DNA from: Bog-756 sp963699345
Lineage (GTDB): Bacteria > Actinomycetota > Acidimicrobiia > Acidimicrobiales > RAAP-2
DNA: 64,000 nt
Reading direction: 5' to 3'
Assembly (NCBI GenBank): GCA_963699345.1
Contig: CAVOTL010000005.1
Coordinates: 992,001 to 1,056,000, forward strand
Below the pieces are notes generated by a model, which saw only the letters and a list, made by a program, of their open reading frames with translations, was not told where the DNA came from and did no database searches. Shown in pieces: positions 1 through 7,595 of this stretch. Position 1 is the first letter of the stretch, and each line of letters opens with the position of its first letter. The position numbers and the translations under genes were made by a program.

Positions 1-13
1 CGTCGTCTGCCAT
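1..13 (-). CDS. Start of a truncated gene (four residues visible)
   Basis: An ATG at 13-11 on the minus strand opens a frame reading Met-Ala-Asp-Asp before the window ends. It overlaps the stop of the DUF35 gene upstream of it (TGATG arrangement), which suggests translational coupling. In actinomycetes a DUF35 protein is often followed by a thiolase or lipid-transfer-type partner, but nothing in these few bases identifies the product. Confidence 0.4.
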
Positions 14-414
14 CACGCCACCTCCAGGGGCTCGAAGCCGAATCCGATCGCCTCGCTGCCTTCCGAGTCCGTGAACACGGGGAAGGTGGTGAGGCGGACA
101 CCCATACCGACGGTCACGTGGTCGGGGTCGGGCGGCGTGTTGACCACGTTGGCCCGCACGCTGGTGCCGTCGCAGTCCACGACCGAGGCCACGAACGGGA
201 CGTCGATGCCCGGGGCCGCCATGGAGACGATGGTGAACGTCCGCACGACGCCCTCGGTGGCGATCGCCTTCTTGGTGAAGTCGGTGCCACTGCACGAGGC
301 ACAGGCGTCACGGTGGTCGAAGAATCGCGCCCCGCAGGCGGTGCACTCGAAGGCCTCGAGGTGCGGGTCGTCGTCCAGCACCAGATAGTCGACCAATGGG
401 ACTCGTTTGGGCAT
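13..414 (-). CDS. DUF35 zinc-ribbon/OB-fold acyl-CoA-binding protein
   Basis: A 133-residue protein with a four-cysteine zinc ribbon (Cys24, Cys27, Cys38, Cys41; CTAC then CASC spacing) followed by an OB-fold half. This is the DUF35 layout (rubredoxin-like ribbon plus OB fold), whose members bind acyl-CoA and shuttle it to thiolase or HMG-CoA-synthase partners. I chose ATG 414 over the in-frame GTG at 420 because GAAGGG lies at a normal Shine-Dalgarno distance from it. It lies downstream of the TetR gene on the same strand and overlaps the next gene, so it is probably co-expressed with an acyl-CoA enzyme outside the window. Function beyond acyl-CoA partnering is inferred. Confidence 0.75.
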   Translation of the reverse strand: MPKRVPLVDYLVLDDDPHLEAFECTACGARFFDHRDACASCSGTDFTKKAIATEGVVRTFTIVSMAAPGIDVPFVASVVDCDGTSVRANVVNTPPDPDHVTVGMGVRLTTFPVFTDSEGSEAIGFGFEPLEVA

Positions 415-533
415 CGTCACCCTTCAGCGCTCGGCGGTACGGGCGGTGGGCACCGGTCCCACGCCCGCGACGGTCGTCCGTCGGGACCCACTGTATGCGA
501 CCGGCCGAAACCACGTCCCCGGTCGCCGCCGCG

Positions 534-1226
534 TCATCCCCCCTCGTCGGGGGTGGGGATCCGCAGGGCGTTGAGGAAGATCGTGGCCAGTTGGTCGACC
601 CCGTCGTCGAAGTCGCACACCACCCGACCCTCGGACAGCCATTTCTCGGGGAACCGCTCGGTCATCGAGCCGAGGACGGCGGCGGCCACCTCCGGGTCCA
701 GCCGGGCGTCGGCCAGACCGCGCACCTGGAGCTGGCGGATCGAGTCGGACACCGCCCGTCCGTAGAGCGCCCGGCGTTCCCACAGCGCGGCCCGCAACTC
801 CGCGTCGTGTCGGCTCACCTGCTCGATGACCCCCATGATCCGCGCCTCGCGCCGGTAGGTCTCGAGGTGCTTCCGCATGGCCACCCGGATGCGCTCGTAG
901 GGCGGGGCGGTCGAGCCGGGGGCCAGGATCACCTCGCCGACCGGCGATCCGAGCTCGTCCTCGACCGCCAGCGCCACCTCCCGGAACACCTCTTCCTTGG
1001 AGTCGAAGTAGGTGTAGAAGGAGCCGTGGGAGAGGCCCGCCCGCTCGGCGATGTCGGAGATCCGGGCCTCCAGGAAACCGTCCTCCTCGAAGATCTCCTT
1101 GGCCGCCGCCAGCAGGCGGGCGCGGGTCATCCGCCCCTTGCGGGACAGGGCGCGCACCGGCACGACCGGATCGGGGTCGAGGACCCCGGTGCGGGGCGGG
1201 GGTGCCGCCTGGGTCAGATCGGTCAT
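534..1226 (-). CDS. TetR-family transcriptional regulator
   Basis: A 230-residue one-component repressor. The DNA-binding domain lies at about residues 34-81 with the classical TetR pattern (ISDIAERAGLSHGSFYTYF, then SKEEVF), preceded by a 30-residue proline-rich tail. The rest is the variable ligand-binding and dimerisation domain. It sits 93 bp downstream of the amidohydrolase gene on the same strand and upstream of the DUF35 gene. The palindrome at 2657-2674, which covers the -35 box upstream of the amidohydrolase, is a plausible autoregulatory target. The ligand is unknown; an acyl-CoA or a hydrolase substrate would fit the neighbours. Confidence 0.88.
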   Translation of the reverse strand: MTDLTQAAPPPRTGVLDPDPVVPVRALSRKGRMTRARLLAAAKEIFEEDGFLEARISDIAERAGLSHGSFYTYFDSKEEVFREVALAVEDELGSPVGEVILAPGSTAPPYERIRVAMRKHLETYRREARIMGVIEQVSRHDAELRAALWERRALYGRAVSDSIRQLQVRGLADARLDPEVAAAVLGSMTERFPEKWLSEGRVVCDFDDGVDQLATIFLNALRIPTPDEGG

Positions 1227-1319
1227 CGGCGTCGGGCTCCCTCGGACGGTGCCGTCACCGGCTCACCGGGCCGGGCGGGCCGGGCCCGGTGAGCGGTGGT
1301 CGGGCGATCCGGTCCGGGC

Positions 1320-2516
1320 TCAGGCCACGGCCGGCAGTTTCAGTGCCTCGGCGAGGTTGCCGCCCATCACCCGGCGGACGTCCTCGTCGGACAGGCTGTC
1401 GAGCTCCTTGGCGTAGGAGACCGGGTCGGCCAGGCCCTCGGGATGCGGGTAGTCCGAGCCGAAGACGACGTGGTCGGTGCCGATGGCCTTGATGAGGCCG
1501 AGTGGGTTCTCCTCGAAGAACGGGTGGATCCAGATGTTGCGTCGCACCACCTCCACCGGGTCCTCGGAGTACATCTTCGGCTGCTTGGCGTAGGACCGGC
1601 CCAGCGCATCGAGGAGCGGCAGCACCCAGCCCGAGCCGTTCTCCACGGGCAGGAGGCGCAGCTTCGGGAACCGCGAGAGCATGCCGTGGGTCACGGCCGA
1701 GCACATGGCGTCGAAGATGCCGCGGTTCATGAGGTGCTGCACATCGAGGAAGGCGTTGGAGTCGGCGAAGGGGAGGAGCTCGTCGTAGTGGCCGTTCCAC
1801 TGGTTGAAGTACCGGGTCAGTCCGTCGTCCGAGGCGTGCATGCCCACGGTGATGTCGTACTCCTGCACCTTGGCCCAGAACGGGTCGAACTCGGGCAGCG
1901 CGAACGAACGGAAGCCCCGCAGGCTCGGCACGGGGGCCGGTCGGATCAGGATGATCTTGGCGCCCCGCTCGACGATCCAGTCGAGCTCCTTGATCGCCTC
2001 GTCCACGATGGGGAGGGTGATGACCGGGGCGGGGAAGATCCGGTCCTGGTAGTTGAACGTCCACTCCTCGTACATCCACTGGTTGAACGCATGCACCACG
2101 GCGTGGGTCGCCTCGGGATCGGTGGTGAGACGCTCCTCCAGCACGCTGGCCAGGGTCGGCCACATGATGGCGCGGTCGAGCCCCTGTTCGTCCATGAGCT
2201 CGAGGCGGGGTCCGGGCTTGAAGAAGGCCTCCGGCGACCGCATCGGCTCACCGAGGATCTCGCGGCGGCTCTTCCCCTCCGGGTTCCCGTTCTTGAAGAA
2301 GTCCTCCTGGGCGCCCGGCTGGGCCACGACGCTGAAGGTGGGGTTCGGGATGTACTCCGAGATGACGTTCTTGATGGCCAGCTTGTCGCGACCGTTGACC
2401 TGCACGAGCTTGACCAGGTTGCGGTACTCGGACGGAAGGTACCGGGTGAAGGCGTCGGGCTGCTCGTACATGTGGTTGTCTGCGTCGAAGACGGGGAAGT
2501 CGAGTCGGTTCGCCAC
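1320..2516 (-). CDS. Amidohydrolase family 2 protein (PF04909-like)
   Basis: A 398-residue metal-dependent hydrolase or decarboxylase of the ACMSD-like amidohydrolase-2 family. It starts with the metal-site segment FDADNHMYE (Asp11, Asp13, His15), has a central histidine in GMHASDDG and ends with the family motif GSDYPHPEG carrying the catalytic aspartate. The first histidine of the usual HxH pair is Asp here, a variant I have seen in actinobacterial members. The start is GTG 2516 behind AGAGGAG. It is probably the first gene of a unit that continues into the TetR and DUF35 genes, driven by the promoter at 2645-2673. The substrate cannot be read from sequence; decarboxylation or hydrolysis of a carboxylated ring intermediate is possible. 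Confidence 0.85.
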   Translation of the reverse strand: MANRLDFPVFDADNHMYEQPDAFTRYLPSEYRNLVKLVQVNGRDKLAIKNVISEYIPNPTFSVVAQPGAQEDFFKNGNPEGKSRREILGEPMRSPEAFFKPGPRLELMDEQGLDRAIMWPTLASVLEERLTTDPEATHAVVHAFNQWMYEEWTFNYQDRIFPAPVITLPIVDEAIKELDWIVERGAKIILIRPAPVPSLRGFRSFALPEFDPFWAKVQEYDITVGMHASDDGLTRYFNQWNGHYDELLPFADSNAFLDVQHLMNRGIFDAMCSAVTHGMLSRFPKLRLLPVENGSGWVLPLLDALGRSYAKQPKMYSEDPVEVVRRNIWIHPFFEENPLGLIKAIGTDHVVFGSDYPHPEGLADPVSYAKELDSLSDEDVRRVMGGNLAEALKLPAVA

Positions 2517-2644
2517 GGTGGCTCCTCTGGTCGTGATGTCGGGGTCTCGGGGTCCCGGCGGTGAACGCCTCGGGGAGCGGCCGCTCGACCGGGCAGTGCC
2601 CTGGCCCGTGCGTCCGACTCCGGCGTCCCACTGCCGGCACCGTC

Positions 2645-2674
2645 AATGTAGCAAGAGTTGACATCGACGTCAAC
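2645..2674 (-). promoter_or_regulatory. Promoter with overlapping operator palindrome for the amidohydrolase unit
   Basis: On the minus strand a -35 box TTGACG (2673-2668) and a -10 box TACATT (2650-2645) are separated by exactly 17 bp, close to the major-sigma consensus. A near-perfect 18-bp palindrome (2657-2674, half sites GTTGAC and GTCAAC with one mismatch inside) covers the -35 box and part of the spacer, the usual place for a TetR-type repressor. The rest of 2517-2828 (312 bp between divergent genes) holds the amidohydrolase ribosome site and no further gene that I can support. Confidence 0.7.
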
Positions 2675-2828
2675 TTTATATCCGGCCGGTCCGGACCCCC
2701 GGCGGGTGCGCCGGGGGTGCCACCGGCGCGGGTCCCGGTCGGAGCGGACGTCCCACCGATACGACGAAGTGGGCTCGACGGTGCCAGTAGGGTCGAACCC
2801 GTCGGTCGGACGCCAGAGAGGACCCCCG

Positions 2829-4253
2829 GTGACGCTGCTCCACGAGGTCGAGGTACCGACGCTCCAGCTGAGCGAATTCCGACCGGTCATCGGCAGCGAC
2901 CGCCAGGCCCATCTCGAGTCCACCGCCGCCGCCAGCCGTCTCCGGCTCGACGGCACGGTCGTCTGGAACCTCAACTCGACGGCGTCCGGCGGTGGGGTGG
3001 CCGAGATGCTGCACGTCCTCGTCGGGTACCTCCGGGGCGCCGGGGTGGACGCCCGGTGGGCGGTCATCGAGGGGGACGCGGCGTTCTTCGACATCACCAA
3101 ACGAGTCCACAACCGGATCCACGGGTTCGAGGGCGGCCCCGGGGCGCTCGGGCCCGAGGCGACCGCCCACTACGCCGAGGTGACCCGGGCGAACGCCGAG
3201 TCCTTCGCGGGGCGGGTGCGTCCCGGGGACATCGTCCTCCTCCACGATCCCCAGACCCTCGGGATGGCCCCGCTCCTGTCCGCCTGCGGGGCGCGGGTGG
3301 TGTGGCGGAGCCACATCGGCACCGCCACCGTCAACCGGTGGACCGACGAGGCCTGGTCCCTGCTCCGGCCGTACCTGCCGGCCTGCGACGCCTTCGTGTT
3401 CTCCCGGCAGGCCTACGTGCCTCCGTGGTTGTCGGACGACGCGGTGGCCGTGATCCCGCCCTCCATCGATCCGTTTTCCGCCAAGAACGAGGCCATCGCC
3501 GACCCGGAGCTGCCGCGCTTCCTCGCCCAGATCGGGATGACATCCCTGCCTCCCGCACAGAAGGCCGTCTTCACCCGACGCGACGGGACGCCGGGTGAGA
3601 TCGTCCGGACCGCGTCGATCCTGTCCGAGGACGGCGCTCCCGACTCGCTCGACAACCTCGTCGTCCAGGTCTCGCGATGGGACGGCCTGAAGGACATGCA
3701 GGGGGTGATGTCCGGGTTCGCCTCCCAGGTCGTCGGACGGGTCGACGCCCACCTGGCCCTGGTGGGCCCCTCCACCGAGGGTGTGGCCGACGACCCCGAG
3801 GAGGTGGAGGTCTTCGAGCGGTGCGTGGCCGACTGGCGGGCCCTGCCGGTCGAGGCCCGCCGGCGGATCCGGCTCGTCTCCCTCCCCATGGACGACCTCG
3901 AGGAGAACGCGGCCATGGTCAACGCCATCCAGCGCTCGGCCACGGTCATCGTCCAGAAGAGCCTCGCCGAGGGGTTCGGGCTGACCGTCGCCGAGGGCAT
4001 GTGGAAGGGGAAGCCCCTCGTCGCCTCGCGGGTCGGCGGGATCACGGACCAGGTGGTGGCCGGGACGGGCGTGCTGCTCGACGACCCGGCCGACCTCGTC
4101 ACCTTCGGCGACACCCTGGCCGCCCTGCTCACCCGGCCCGACGAGATCGACCGGATGGGCGCCAACGCCCGCGACCATGTCACCCGGCACTTTCTCGGCG
4201 ACCGGCACCTGCTGCAGTGGGCGGGCCTGATCGACCGGCTGTTGGACACCTGA
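2829..4253 (+). CDS. treT: TreT-like trehalose-synthesising GT4 glycosyltransferase
   Basis: A 474-residue GT-B fold glycosyltransferase of the TreT type, which joins NDP-glucose to glucose to make trehalose. The N-terminal half has VWNLNSTASGGGVAEML, the acceptor-side glycine-rich loop typical of TreT and related trehalose phosphorylases. The C-terminal half has QVSRWDGLKD and the nucleotide-sugar motif EGFGLTVAEGMWKGKPLVAS (E-x7-E region) followed by VGGI. GTG 2829 was chosen because AGAGAGGA lies just upstream; the longer upstream frame has low-complexity residues only. It diverges from the amidohydrolase unit. With the GH13 enzyme at 46.8-48.5 kb this gives a second trehalose route. A related GT4 specificity cannot be excluded. 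Confidence 0.8.
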   Translation: MTLLHEVEVPTLQLSEFRPVIGSDRQAHLESTAAASRLRLDGTVVWNLNSTASGGGVAEMLHVLVGYLRGAGVDARWAVIEGDAAFFDITKRVHNRIHGFEGGPGALGPEATAHYAEVTRANAESFAGRVRPGDIVLLHDPQTLGMAPLLSACGARVVWRSHIGTATVNRWTDEAWSLLRPYLPACDAFVFSRQAYVPPWLSDDAVAVIPPSIDPFSAKNEAIADPELPRFLAQIGMTSLPPAQKAVFTRRDGTPGEIVRTASILSEDGAPDSLDNLVVQVSRWDGLKDMQGVMSGFASQVVGRVDAHLALVGPSTEGVADDPEEVEVFERCVADWRALPVEARRRIRLVSLPMDDLEENAAMVNAIQRSATVIVQKSLAEGFGLTVAEGMWKGKPLVASRVGGITDQVVAGTGVLLDDPADLVTFGDTLAALLTRPDEIDRMGANARDHVTRHFLGDRHLLQWAGLIDRLLDT

Positions 4254-4304
4254 CGGACGGCGATGCGGGCCCTCCGGGCGGCGTTCTCCGGTGACGATCC
4301 CGAC

Positions 4305-5504
4305 CTAGCGGGGCCAGTGGTCCGGCACGTCCACCCGCGAGCGGTCGACCTCCTCGATCGATGCCACCCCGAGGAGCCGCATCGTCCGGTCGATGTCCTG
4401 GCGCAGCAGGGCGAGCACCTGGTCGACCCCGGGCCGGCCCGCGGCACACAGGCCGTAGGCCCAGGCCCGCCCGACCAGCGCGGCGCGGGCACCGAGGGCC
4501 ACGGCCCGGACCACGTCGGCGCCGCTGCGGATGCCCCCGTCCACCAGGACCTCCAACTCGTCACCGACGGCGTCGACGACTTCCTCCAGCACCGCGAAAG
4601 TGGCGGGCGACCCGTCGAGCTGACGGCCCCCGTGGTTGGAGACGACGAGGGCGTCGGCGCCCACCTCGACGGCCCGCCGGGCGTCGTCCGCCGTCATGAT
4701 GCCCTTGACGATCACCGGGCCCTCGAACCGGTCCGAGATCCACTCGACGTCGTCCCAGGTGGCGGGCTCCCCCAACCACCGGATGAGCGCCTCCTGCTCG
4801 CCCATCGGCGTGCCCCCGCTGGTGTGGCCCTGGGCGTTGACCAGGTCGAGGAAGAAGCCGTCGCGGGCGGCATCGGCCAGCCACCGGGGGCGCAGGAGCG
4901 CATACGGCGCCATCCTCTGCACGGTCGGCCGGTCGAGCTGGAGCGGCGGGGAGAGCCGGTAGCGGCTCTCCCGGCGGCGGTCGCCGGGGATGGCGGTGTC
5001 GAGGGTGACGACCAGTCCCGAGTACCCGAGGTCCTGGGCCCGGCCCACCAGCCGAGCCGCGCCGTCGCGGCCGCCCAGGAAGTAGAGCTGGAACCAGGCC
5101 GGCCCGGACGACGCCGCCACCACCTCTTCCATCGTGTGTCCCGACATCGAGCTGTGCGTGAAGATCGTGCCGGCCCCGGAGGCCGCCACGGCGCCGGCCA
5201 CGTCGCCCTGCGGGTGCATCATGCGGGTGAATCCGACCGGTCCGAGCAGCACCGGCATCGACACGGTCGTGCCGAGCACCGTGGTCGACAGCTCGGGTGG
5301 CGCGCCGGAGGCGGCGCCCACCCGGGGACGGAACCGCACCGCCTGGACGGCCTGCAGGTTCGCCTCGAGGGTGCGTTCGTTGCCGGCCCCTCCCTCGACG
5401 TAGCCGCGGACCGGGGCGGGCACCCGTCGGGAGGCGACGGCCCGGGCGTGAGGCACCGAGGTGATCCGTGCGGCCACCCGTTCGTCCCGGCCCCGACGTC
5501 CCAT
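4305..5504 (-). CDS. FMN-dependent 2-hydroxy-acid oxidase/dehydrogenase
   Basis: A 399-residue (beta/alpha)8 flavoenzyme of the lactate/glycolate oxidase family. The FMN and catalytic signatures are present: the N-terminal PVLLGPVGF segment, TIFTHSSMSGHTMEEV, WFQLYFLGGRD, LVVTLDTAIPGDR, VIVKGIMTADDA with the FMN-contacting Lys, and SNHGGRQLDG with the catalytic His and substrate Arg. The family oxidises an alpha-hydroxy acid to a keto acid and passes electrons to oxygen or the quinone pool. The mycofactocin enzyme MftD belongs to the same family and cannot be excluded, but no other mycofactocin gene is in view. It converges with the treT gene and diverges from the small HTH gene. Confidence 0.85.
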   Translation of the reverse strand: MGRRGRDERVAARITSVPHARAVASRRVPAPVRGYVEGGAGNERTLEANLQAVQAVRFRPRVGAASGAPPELSTTVLGTTVSMPVLLGPVGFTRMMHPQGDVAGAVAASGAGTIFTHSSMSGHTMEEVVAASSGPAWFQLYFLGGRDGAARLVGRAQDLGYSGLVVTLDTAIPGDRRRESRYRLSPPLQLDRPTVQRMAPYALLRPRWLADAARDGFFLDLVNAQGHTSGGTPMGEQEALIRWLGEPATWDDVEWISDRFEGPVIVKGIMTADDARRAVEVGADALVVSNHGGRQLDGSPATFAVLEEVVDAVGDELEVLVDGGIRSGADVVRAVALGARAALVGRAWAYGLCAAGRPGVDQVLALLRQDIDRTMRLLGVASIEEVDRSRVDVPDHWPR

Positions 5505-5635
5505 GGGCCCTCCCTTCGCTCGTCGGCCCCGTCCCGAGCCACGATCCTGCCAGGCCCACGAGGCGGCGCACCAGCCGCCGACCCCGGCCTCGGACCGGTG
5601 GTCGGATCGACCGTTCGGCGCGATGCTGGATTCCG

Positions 5636-6022
5636 ATGACGGCAGAACCGGACGGGGACCGACTCCGCAGGGCGGCCGTGCGGGACGCCCGGGCGGCCAT
5701 GGCGGCCTGTCGCGACCTGTCCGAGGCCATGGACGCCGCCATGCAGGTGGCCGGAGACCTGGTCGACGGGCTCGAGGACGGGGAGCCGCTCATCGCGGCC
5801 ATGCGCCAGCACCGGGCGTGGGAGGCCCGGATGAGCGCCACCGAGGCGATCCACCGCTACGAGGTCGCCCGGCGGACGTCCCGCGCCCGGCTCGTGGCCG
5901 TCGTGCTCGCCGAAGGGGCCTCCGACGCCGACGTCCAGGAGCTGTGGAACGTGAGTCCGGAGATGGTCCGGCGGATCAAGCGGCAGATCGCCTCGATGGA
6001 CAGCGGCCCGCCACCGGAGTGA
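5636..6022 (+). CDS. Small helix-turn-helix-like protein, paralogue of 34615-35115
   Basis: A 128-residue, mostly helical protein without a recognised family. The C-terminal third, ending in VSPEMVRRIKRQ, looks like a helix-turn-helix. The segment from ATEAIHRYEVARR to MVRRI matches, position for position in its conserved residues, a second protein in this window (34615-35115). The start is ATG 5636, the first plausible one after a region of poor coding character. The gene lies alone between divergent and convergent neighbours. I infer a small DNA-binding or sigma-associated regulator, without direct evidence for a target. Confidence 0.6.
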   Translation: MTAEPDGDRLRRAAVRDARAAMAACRDLSEAMDAAMQVAGDLVDGLEDGEPLIAAMRQHRAWEARMSATEAIHRYEVARRTSRARLVAVVLAEGASDADVQELWNVSPEMVRRIKRQIASMDSGPPPE

Positions 6023-6033
6023 GGGGCGGCGGA

Positions 6034-7122
6034 TCAGCCCCGCTGCGCGTACACGGCCAGGTCACCCAGCTGGGTCTCGGTGCCCACCCCGATCAGCACG
6101 TCCCCGGCCGTCACCACCGCGTCGGGGGACGGGTTGGGGGTGAAGGTCCCGTCGGGCCGGCGCAGCGCCAGCACGAGGCAGCCCGTCCGCTCGTGCACCT
6201 GGGAGTCGCGGAGGGTCCGGCCCGCCAGGGGCGAGTCCGGGCCCACCGCCAGCTCCTGGAGTCGGAACTCGAGCGAGCCGTCGTGCATCACCACGTCGAC
6301 GAAGTCGACGACGTGGGGCTGGGTCACGAACGCCGCCATGCGGTCGCCGCCCAGGCGCTGCGGGTTGACCACCCGGTCGGCGCCCACCCGGAGCAGCTTC
6401 GCCTCCGACGACACCCCGCGTGCCCGGGCGATCACGTGGATCCCGGGGTTGAAGGAGCGGCCGGCCACCGTCACGAACACGTTGTCGGCGTCCGTGTCGA
6501 GAGCGGCGATGAGATTTCCCGCCCGCTCGACACCGGCCTGGAGGAGCGTGGCGTCCTCCGTGACGTCGCCAACCACGGTCGGGAACCCAGGGGAGCCGAG
6601 GCGTTCCGGGTCGCGGTCCACCACCACGATCTGCTCACCGGCGTTGGCAAGGTAGCGGGCCACCTCGCGGCCGACCCGTCCCCATCCGCAGATGATCACG
6701 TGGTCCTTCATCGTCGCGATCTCGCGTTCCATCCGTCGCCTCCTGATCAGCTCCCGCATGTGCCCGTCGATGAGCAGTTCGAGTGTCACCGTGAACGTGT
6801 ACAGCGCCGTCCCCACCCCCAGCAGGATCAGCACCACGGTGAAGGCCTTGATCCCCTCGCCGATCGGGTGCGGGAACCCGTAGCCGACGGTGGAGACGGT
6901 GACCACCGTCTGGTAGAGCGCGTCGAGCACGCCGAACCCCAGGGCCGTGTAGCCGACGGTCCCGACCACCACCACCAGGGCGAGCGCGGCCAGTCCGACC
7001 TGGACCCGACGGAACGGGTTGTCCGGGGTCACCCTGTCGACCGTCGGTCCATCGCACCCATCGTCCGCATACGCCGGACCACCCGGCATCCCGACGACCC
7101 TCTCGGGTCCAGCATGGGACAC
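6034..7122 (-). CDS. Two-TM potassium channel with RCK (TrkA-N/TrkA-C) domains
   Basis: A 362-residue MthK-type channel. TM1 lies at about residues 38-62, the pore helix and selectivity filter follow (TVGYG at 78-82), and TM2 spans about 93-117. The cytoplasmic part has a Rossmann RCK-N domain beginning HVIICGWGRVGREV (GxGxxG at 146-151, acidic ribose-binding Asp169), then an RCK-C domain from about residue 280. It would conduct K+ across the membrane gated by a ligand such as Ca2+, NAD(H) or a dinucleotide. The listed start is GTG 7122; GTG 7034 (residue 31, VTPDNPF) is as likely because the first 30 residues are low complexity. Confidence 0.88.
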   Translation of the reverse strand: MSHAGPERVVGMPGGPAYADDGCDGPTVDRVTPDNPFRRVQVGLAALALVVVVGTVGYTALGFGVLDALYQTVVTVSTVGYGFPHPIGEGIKAFTVVLILLGVGTALYTFTVTLELLIDGHMRELIRRRRMEREIATMKDHVIICGWGRVGREVARYLANAGEQIVVVDRDPERLGSPGFPTVVGDVTEDATLLQAGVERAGNLIAALDTDADNVFVTVAGRSFNPGIHVIARARGVSSEAKLLRVGADRVVNPQRLGGDRMAAFVTQPHVVDFVDVVMHDGSLEFRLQELAVGPDSPLAGRTLRDSQVHERTGCLVLALRRPDGTFTPNPSPDAVVTAGDVLIGVGTETQLGDLAVYAQRG

Positions 7123-7250
7123 GTCCCGTCGGCGCGGAAAGGGGCCTTGGTCCCGATCTCGCGGAGGGCGGCGGTCCCCGACCGGTGGCCACCCCGGTCC
7201 GGACCCCGCGTATCCGTGGCGGATCCTCCCAGAACGACGACTTTCGCCCC

Positions 7251-7279
7251 TTCTCCCGGGGGGGCTCCCGTCGTAGAAT
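7251..7279 (+). promoter_or_regulatory. Promoter for the candidate noncoding RNA
   Basis: A good -10 hexamer TAGAAT (7274-7279) lies 17 bp downstream of a weak -35-like TTCTCC (7251-7256). The predicted start at about 7286-7289 coincides with the 5' edge of the first hairpin of the structured region that follows. Confidence 0.5.
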
Positions 7280-7288
7280 GGCTGGTGA

Positions 7289-7550
7289 GGGATCGAGGAA
7301 GATCCCGGGGGAGGTTGCCTATGCGGAGACGCACCGGAGGTACCTCATCCTGAGGGTGAGTGGCCGCGGGGTTGTCCGGCGGAGTGCCGGGCGGCCGAGT
7401 GAGAAGTAACGGCAAGCGGCTCGAAATGGGAGCGTTGCATCAGCAGGGACGAGGATGTCCCTCTCGAAGCCATCCCCGCCGGAGCGCACCCAGGGAAATA
7501 CAGATCATGGGAGGCGCCCGATCCCCGCAACCGTGTGGGACGGGCGCCTC
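7289..7550 (+). ncRNA. Candidate structured noncoding RNA, about 260 nt
   Basis: Between two minus-strand genes lies a stretch without a convincing reading frame but with ordered secondary structure. It begins with a perfect hairpin GGGATC-(GAGGAA)-GATCCC (7289-7306), continues with a two-tier stem (GGCCGC 7362-7367 with GCGGCC 7391-7396, enclosing CCGGC/GCCGG), then a hairpin AGGGAC-(GAGGAT)-GTCCCT (7445-7462), and ends in a 10-bp terminator stem. A -10 box lies just upstream. Both outer hairpins show a GAGGA loop, which could act as a Shine-Dalgarno mimic or a protein-binding GGA motif. I could not match it to 6S, tmRNA, SRP, RNase P or a known riboswitch. The rest of 7123-7595 shows nothing else. 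Confidence 0.5.
7511..7550 (+). terminator. Strong hairpin terminator ending the candidate RNA
   Basis: A perfect 10-bp inverted repeat (GAGGCGCCCG at 7511-7520, CGGGCGCCTC at 7541-7550) is extended inward by TCCC/GGGA. There is no U-tract, which is common for actinobacterial terminators. It also faces the end of the ferritin-like gene at 7596 and may serve both directions. Confidence 0.65.
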
Positions 7551-7595
7551 GTCATGTCCGGGCCCGCGGGTCGGCGGGGGCGGGCCGTCGGTCGG

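Noticed and set aside
2676..4208. Long antisense frames over real genes (for example 510 aa opposite treT, 1022 aa opposite murA/glpX)
   Set aside because: They are typical shadows of GC-rich codon bias, with Arg/Gly/Pro-rich translations, no domain motifs and no start signals.
4305..5504. Mycofactocin synthase subunit MftD
   Set aside because: The fold matches, but no mftA, B, C, E or F is nearby and the family motifs are shared with lactate oxidases.
7185..7409. 74-residue ORF inside the candidate RNA
   Set aside because: Low-complexity Arg/Ser/Gly composition, no ribosome site, and it crosses the promoter and hairpins.
7289..7550. RNase P RNA (GAGGAAGATCC resembles the P4 strand GAGGAAAGTCC)
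   Set aside because: The motif is inside a local hairpin, the region is too short and the 3' ACAGAAA partner and P5-P10 elements are missing.
7289..7550. ydaO (c-di-AMP) riboswitch for the K+ channel
   Set aside because: Neither strand shows the conserved GGGGTGAAT / CAGCTAACC blocks, and the structured RNA is on the strand opposite to the channel gene.
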